This document shows, one piece after another, positions 61,209-64,000 of a DNA stretch of 64,000 bases. Numbering within the stretch: the stretch's first letter is position 1; each line of letters starts with the position of its first letter. Under the pieces are notes generated by a model. It was not told the origin of the DNA and ran no database searches. It worked only from the letters and a program-made list of their open reading frames with translations. Position numbers and translations under genes: made by a program. Origin of the DNA: an uncultured Luteimonas sp. (lineage in GTDB: Bacteria; Pseudomonadota; Gammaproteobacteria; Xanthomonadales; Xanthomonadaceae); the NCBI GenBank assembly GCA_934541015.1, contig CAKTDC010000009.1, forward strand, positions 26,868-90,867, read 5' to 3'.

Positions 61209-62441
61209 ATGGGCACCATGACGACACCCGTTTCCGGACCCTCGCCGGGCCTGCTGGCCGCGGCGCCGCACCGGCTGATGTTCTTCATCGGCGCCGGCAA
61301 CCTCCTGCTCGCCATGGCCTGGTGGGCGGCGTGGCTGTGCGCGCAGCGCTGGCCGGAGCTGCTGCAGGTGCCACAGGCGGCGACCTATCCGGGCTGGCTG
61401 CACGCCTTCGTGATGCAGTACCAGGTGCTGCCGAGCTTCTTCTTCGGCTTCCTGCTGACCGTCTTCCCGCGCTGGATGGGCCTGCCCGACATTCCGCGCT
61501 GGCGCTACGTGCCCGTCGGCGTGGGCATGTTCGGCGGCCAGGCGGCGATGCTGCTGGGGGCGCTGGGGCTGGAGGTGGCGCTGACGGTCGGCCTGATCAT
61601 GACCCTGGCCGGCTGGTCGACGGGACTGTGGCTGCTGGGCCGGCTCCTGCTTGCCGAGCGCGGCCGCACCTGGCACGCGCGCTCGTGCTTCGCCGCGCTG
61701 GCGCTGGGGCTGTTCGGCGTGGTCTGCTTCGCGGTGTTCGTCGCCACCGGCTCGCCGTGGTGGGCGTTCATCGGCATCAAGCTGGGCACCTTCGGGCTGC
61801 TGCTTCCGGTCTATCTGACGGTGGCGCACCGGATGTTCCCGTTTTTTGCCGGCAACGTGGTGCGCGGCTACGCCGCGTGGCGGCCGATGTGGCTGCTGGG
61901 CGCGGTGTGGGCGCTGCTGATGGCGCACCTGGTGCTGGAGCTGTGGCACGCCTACGCCTGGCTGTGGATCGTCGACCTGCCGATGCTGCTGCTGTCGCTG
62001 TACGTGCTGTGGCGCTGGTGGCCGCGCGGGGCGGCGCCCGGGCTGCTGTGGGTGCTGTTCGTGGGGCTGCTGTGGTGGCCGGTGACCGGCGCGCTGTTCT
62101 CGGCGCAGAGCCTGGCCTATCTGTTCACCGGCGAGTTCATCCTGGGCCGGGCGCCGGCGCACGCCCTGTTCATCGGCATGTTCGGCAGCCTGCTGGTGGC
62201 GATGGTGACGCGGGTCACCAGCGGCCACTCCGGCCGGCCGCTGCGGATGTATCCGCTGGCCTGGCTGGCGTTCGTGGGCATCCAGTTCGTGGCCGCGCTG
62301 CGCATCACCGCCGAGGTGCTGCCCGACACCCTGGGGTGGCAGGCGCTGTCGGCGCTGGGCTGGCTGCTGGTGCTGGGGCCGTGGGTGCTGCGCATCGGCG
62401 GAATCTACCTGTCGCCGCGCGTGGATGGAAAACCGGGATGA
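61209..62441 (+). CDS. nnrS: NnrS-family haem-copper membrane protein
   Basis: 410 residues with about 12 hydrophobic helices. NnrS hallmarks are LLAAAPHRLMFFIGAG at the start, PGWLHAFVMQYQVLPSFFFG FLLTVFPRWM, YLTVAHRMFPFF and FGSLLVAMVTRVTSGHSGRP. NnrS proteins protect cells against nitric-oxide stress. The start may be 61209 or the ATG at 61218. It is followed 31 bp later by a SirB2-like gene and preceded by the DUF6522-like gene; no nitrite or nitric oxide reductase is in the window. Confidence 0.93.
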   Translation: MGTMTTPVSGPSPGLLAAAPHRLMFFIGAGNLLLAMAWWAAWLCAQRWPELLQVPQAATYPGWLHAFVMQYQVLPSFFFGFLLTVFPRWMGLPDIPRWRYVPVGVGMFGGQAAMLLGALGLEVALTVGLIMTLAGWSTGLWLLGRLLLAERGRTWHARSCFAALALGLFGVVCFAVFVATGSPWWAFIGIKLGTFGLLLPVYLTVAHRMFPFFAGNVVRGYAAWRPMWLLGAVWALLMAHLVLELWHAYAWLWIVDLPMLLLSLYVLWRWWPRGAAPGLLWVLFVGLLWWPVTGALFSAQSLAYLFTGEFILGRAPAHALFIGMFGSLLVAMVTRVTSGHSGRPLRMYPLAWLAFVGIQFVAALRITAEVLPDTLGWQALSALGWLLVLGPWVLRIGGIYLSPRVDGKPG

Positions 62442-62472
62442 GGGCCGCGCCGCGGGCCGGTAGACTGCCGCC

Positions 62473-62874
62473 ATGATCGAGTTCTATCCCCAGATCAAAC
62501 ACGCGCACATCGGCCTGGCGCTGCTCAGCGGCGGCCTGTTCGCCGTCCGCGGCGCGCTGCTGCTCGGTGGCCTGCGCTGGGCGAACGCCGCGCCGGTGCG
62601 CTACCTCAGCTACGCCATCGACACCGCGCTGCTGACCGCTGCGCTGATGCTGCTGACGATCCTGCCGATGGCGCTGTACGGCAACGGCTGGCTTGCGGTG
62701 AAGCTCGCGCTGCTGGTGGCCTACGTGGTGCTGGGCGTGTTCGCGCTGCGCCGCGGGCGCTCCAGGCGCGTGCGGGCGATCTGCTATGTCGCCGCGCTGC
62801 TGGCGTTCGCGCAGATGTACTTCATCGCCCGGACCCACCATCCGCTCGGGATTCTGCTGCAGCTGGCAGGCTGA
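62473..62874 (+). CDS. SirB2-like membrane protein
   Basis: 133 residues with four hydrophobic helices. IKHAHIGLALLSGGLFAVRG at the N-terminus and the central SYAIDTALLTAALMLL and WLAVKLALLVAYVVLG are the SirB2 pattern. The histidine pair (KHAHIG) and THH at the C-terminus could bind haem or metal. It is 31 bp downstream of nnrS, most likely co-transcribed. Function is not established. Confidence 0.85.
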   Translation: MIEFYPQIKHAHIGLALLSGGLFAVRGALLLGGLRWANAAPVRYLSYAIDTALLTAALMLLTILPMALYGNGWLAVKLALLVAYVVLGVFALRRGRSRRVRAICYVAALLAFAQMYFIARTHHPLGILLQLAG

Positions 62875-62904
62875 TCGTTCCGCGGGCGGCGCCCGGCGGG
62901 ACCA

Positions 62905-63519
62905 TCACGAGGCCCGCGGCAGGGGCAGCCGCCAGCCGCGGCGGATCGCCAGCCAGCGGATCAGGAAGCACAGCACCGCCCCGGCGACGGCGACCGGGCC
63001 GCCGGGCAGCGACAGTGCATGGCCGGTCACGACCACGCCCGCGCCGGCCAGCGCGGCCACCGCATACAGCTCCCGCTGCAGCACGCTGGGCACCTGGGCC
63101 ACCAGCACGTCGCGGGCGATGCCGCCGCCGACGCCCGACAGTATGCCGAGCATGATCGCGCCGCCCGGCCCCAGGCCGGCGGCCAGCGCCTTTCCCGAGC
63201 CGATCACGGCGAACAGCGACAGGCCGATCGCATCGGTCAGCTGCACCGGGTTGCGCATGCGCTCGACCTGGTCGTGCCAGAAGAAGGTGAGCAGGCCGGC
63301 GAGCATCGACACGCCGAGGTAGCGCCAGTCCAGCACCGACCCCGGCGGCGTGGCGCCCAGCAGCACGTCGCGCACGATGCCGCCCGCGGTGGCCGCGGCG
63401 AACGCCAGCACCAGCACGCCGAACAGGTCCAGGCGGTGGCGCACGGCCACCAGCGCACCGCTGATGGCGAAGGCGAAGGTGCCGATGAAATCGAGGAGCG
63501 AGACGAAGGTGGAGGTCAT
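62905..63519 (-). CDS. TRIC/UPF0126 family membrane channel
   Basis: 204 residues with seven hydrophobic helices arranged as two repeats. Each carries the family glycine motif: FAAATAGGIVRDVLLG and LSGVGGGIARDVLVAQ. Bacterial relatives are homotrimeric cation channels or, as proposed in E. coli YadS-type proteins, glycine transporters. The ATG at 63519 directly precedes the first helix. It converges with the nnrS-sirB2 pair. Confidence 0.88.
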   Translation of the reverse strand: MTSTFVSLLDFIGTFAFAISGALVAVRHRLDLFGVLVLAFAAATAGGIVRDVLLGATPPGSVLDWRYLGVSMLAGLLTFFWHDQVERMRNPVQLTDAIGLSLFAVIGSGKALAAGLGPGGAIMLGILSGVGGGIARDVLVAQVPSVLQRELYAVAALAGAGVVVTGHALSLPGGPVAVAGAVLCFLIRWLAIRRGWRLPLPRAS

Positions 63520-63795
63520 CGTGTCGTGCCGGCCGGGGCGTGCGCCGCAGTGGGCCCCAGTAGACACCGCCGCGTGCGGGGATGGAAGCCGGGCCGACTC
63601 CAACCCGTCCCGACCGGCACGTGGGCGCTCATGGTCGTATGAGCCGACGGCCCGCAAGCGCTCCTCCTCGGTATCCTGCCGGCCGGGGTCGCTTTTCACG
63701 CTCGGACAGCCCTGATCCAGGGCTCTGGCGGCTGTCCCGATACCCTCAAATGGGCGAAGAACCAAAAAACTCTTCTCCCAGGTGCGGGAAAATGA
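63520..63795. repeat. Third copy of the dispersed element
   Basis: Diverged but recognisable blocks shared with 41999-42328: CCTGCCGGCCGGGGTCGCTT, CCTGATCCAGGGCTCTGG, GGCGAAGAACCAAAAAAC, then an end-type sequence TCTTCTCCCAGGTGCGGG at 63773. No gene is seen in 63520-63795. Confidence 0.6.
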
Positions 63796-63823
63796 CTGGT
63801 TCGGCCGTCGTCAGCCCGAAGTC

Positions 63824-63909
63824 GTCATCCCGGCGGACGCCGGGATCCATTTTGCTCCCTGGCGAAGTGGACGGAAATCAGGATGGATCCCAGCTTTCGC
63901 TGGGATGAC
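63824..63909. repeat. REPIN-like pair (copy H)
   Basis: GTCATCCCGGCGGACGCCGG at the left and CCCAGCTTTCGCTGGGATGA ending near 63908. A short GATGACGGCCTGCACGCGGC repeat follows, and no gene is seen to the window end. Confidence 0.75.
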
Positions 63910-64000
63910 GGCCTGCACGCGGCCCGGGATGACGGCCTGCACGCGGCGAGCATGACGGTTCGGATGTGGGGTGGACGGCAATCCAGCTGCGCCTGGCGCG

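Overview
The window looks like chromosomal DNA of a member of the Lysobacteraceae/Xanthomonadaceae (Lysobacter, Luteimonas, Pseudoxanthomonas or a close relative). The reasons are a very GC-rich composition, a TonB-receptor-centred starch locus without SusD, an Oar-like receptor, an alpha-glucosidase resembling the Xanthomonas type, a minor-pilin cluster with PilY1, and many dispersed palindromic repeats. This assignment is inference from gene content; no rRNA is present to confirm it.

Layout. Positions 53-2107 hold a GH97 alpha-glucosidase and 2186-3340 a DUF4105 membrane protein. The ribosome-maintenance genes corC, ybeY and phoH follow on the minus strand (3495-5963). Their usual partner miaB (10915-12474) is separated from them by a plus-strand cassette of TetR regulator, HlyD-type lipoprotein, ABC ATPase and ABC permease (7016-10910). 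A lytic transglycosylase, the cytochrome bc1 operon petABC and sspA-sspB run to 17890. Next come DUF3301, nadC and a Trm112-like gene (minus), a roughly 1 kb mosaic of repeats, then purE-purK. A superoxide-dismutase homologue that has lost two metal ligands is divergent from grxD and an atypical SDR. An Oar-like TonB-dependent receptor and ppnN follow (25183-30007).

Positions 30495-37495 carry a type IV pilus minor-pilin operon (fimT-pilV-pilW-pilX-pilY1-pilE). A small island follows, with a truncated HigA-like antitoxin, a TacT/TacA-type toxin-antitoxin pair and tRNA-Asn. Then come a second fimT, uvrB and tRNA-Val. Positions 42397-57366 form a starch/maltodextrin locus: a TonB-dependent receptor, three GH13 hydrolases plus a pullulanase, an MFS sugar transporter and a LacI-family regulator. 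Positions 57418-62874 form an anaerobic/nitric-oxide-linked block (hemN, fnr, a CopD-like protein, a DUF6522-like protein, nnrS, a SirB2-like protein). A TRIC/UPF0126 protein ends the gene content.

How the genes work together. Three copies of an ATACGTAT-centred palindrome sit in front of the GH97 gene, between the receptor and the secreted amylase, and between the alpha-glucosidase and the transporter. This links the distant GH97 gene to the starch locus, probably under the LacI regulator at 56344. The predicted flow is outer-membrane uptake of maltodextrin, cutting by pullulanase and amylases, transport by the MFS protein and final cleavage to glucose. Two FNR-type boxes lie in front of hemN and the CopD-like gene and fit with the Fnr encoded between them.

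Non-coding DNA is unusually rich in repeats. There are REPIN-like palindrome pairs, a G-rich palindrome family of the type CTTCCCCCGC-N-GCGGGGGAAG, a roughly 330 bp element with 21 bp terminal inverted repeats, and a 23 bp tandem array upstream of purE.
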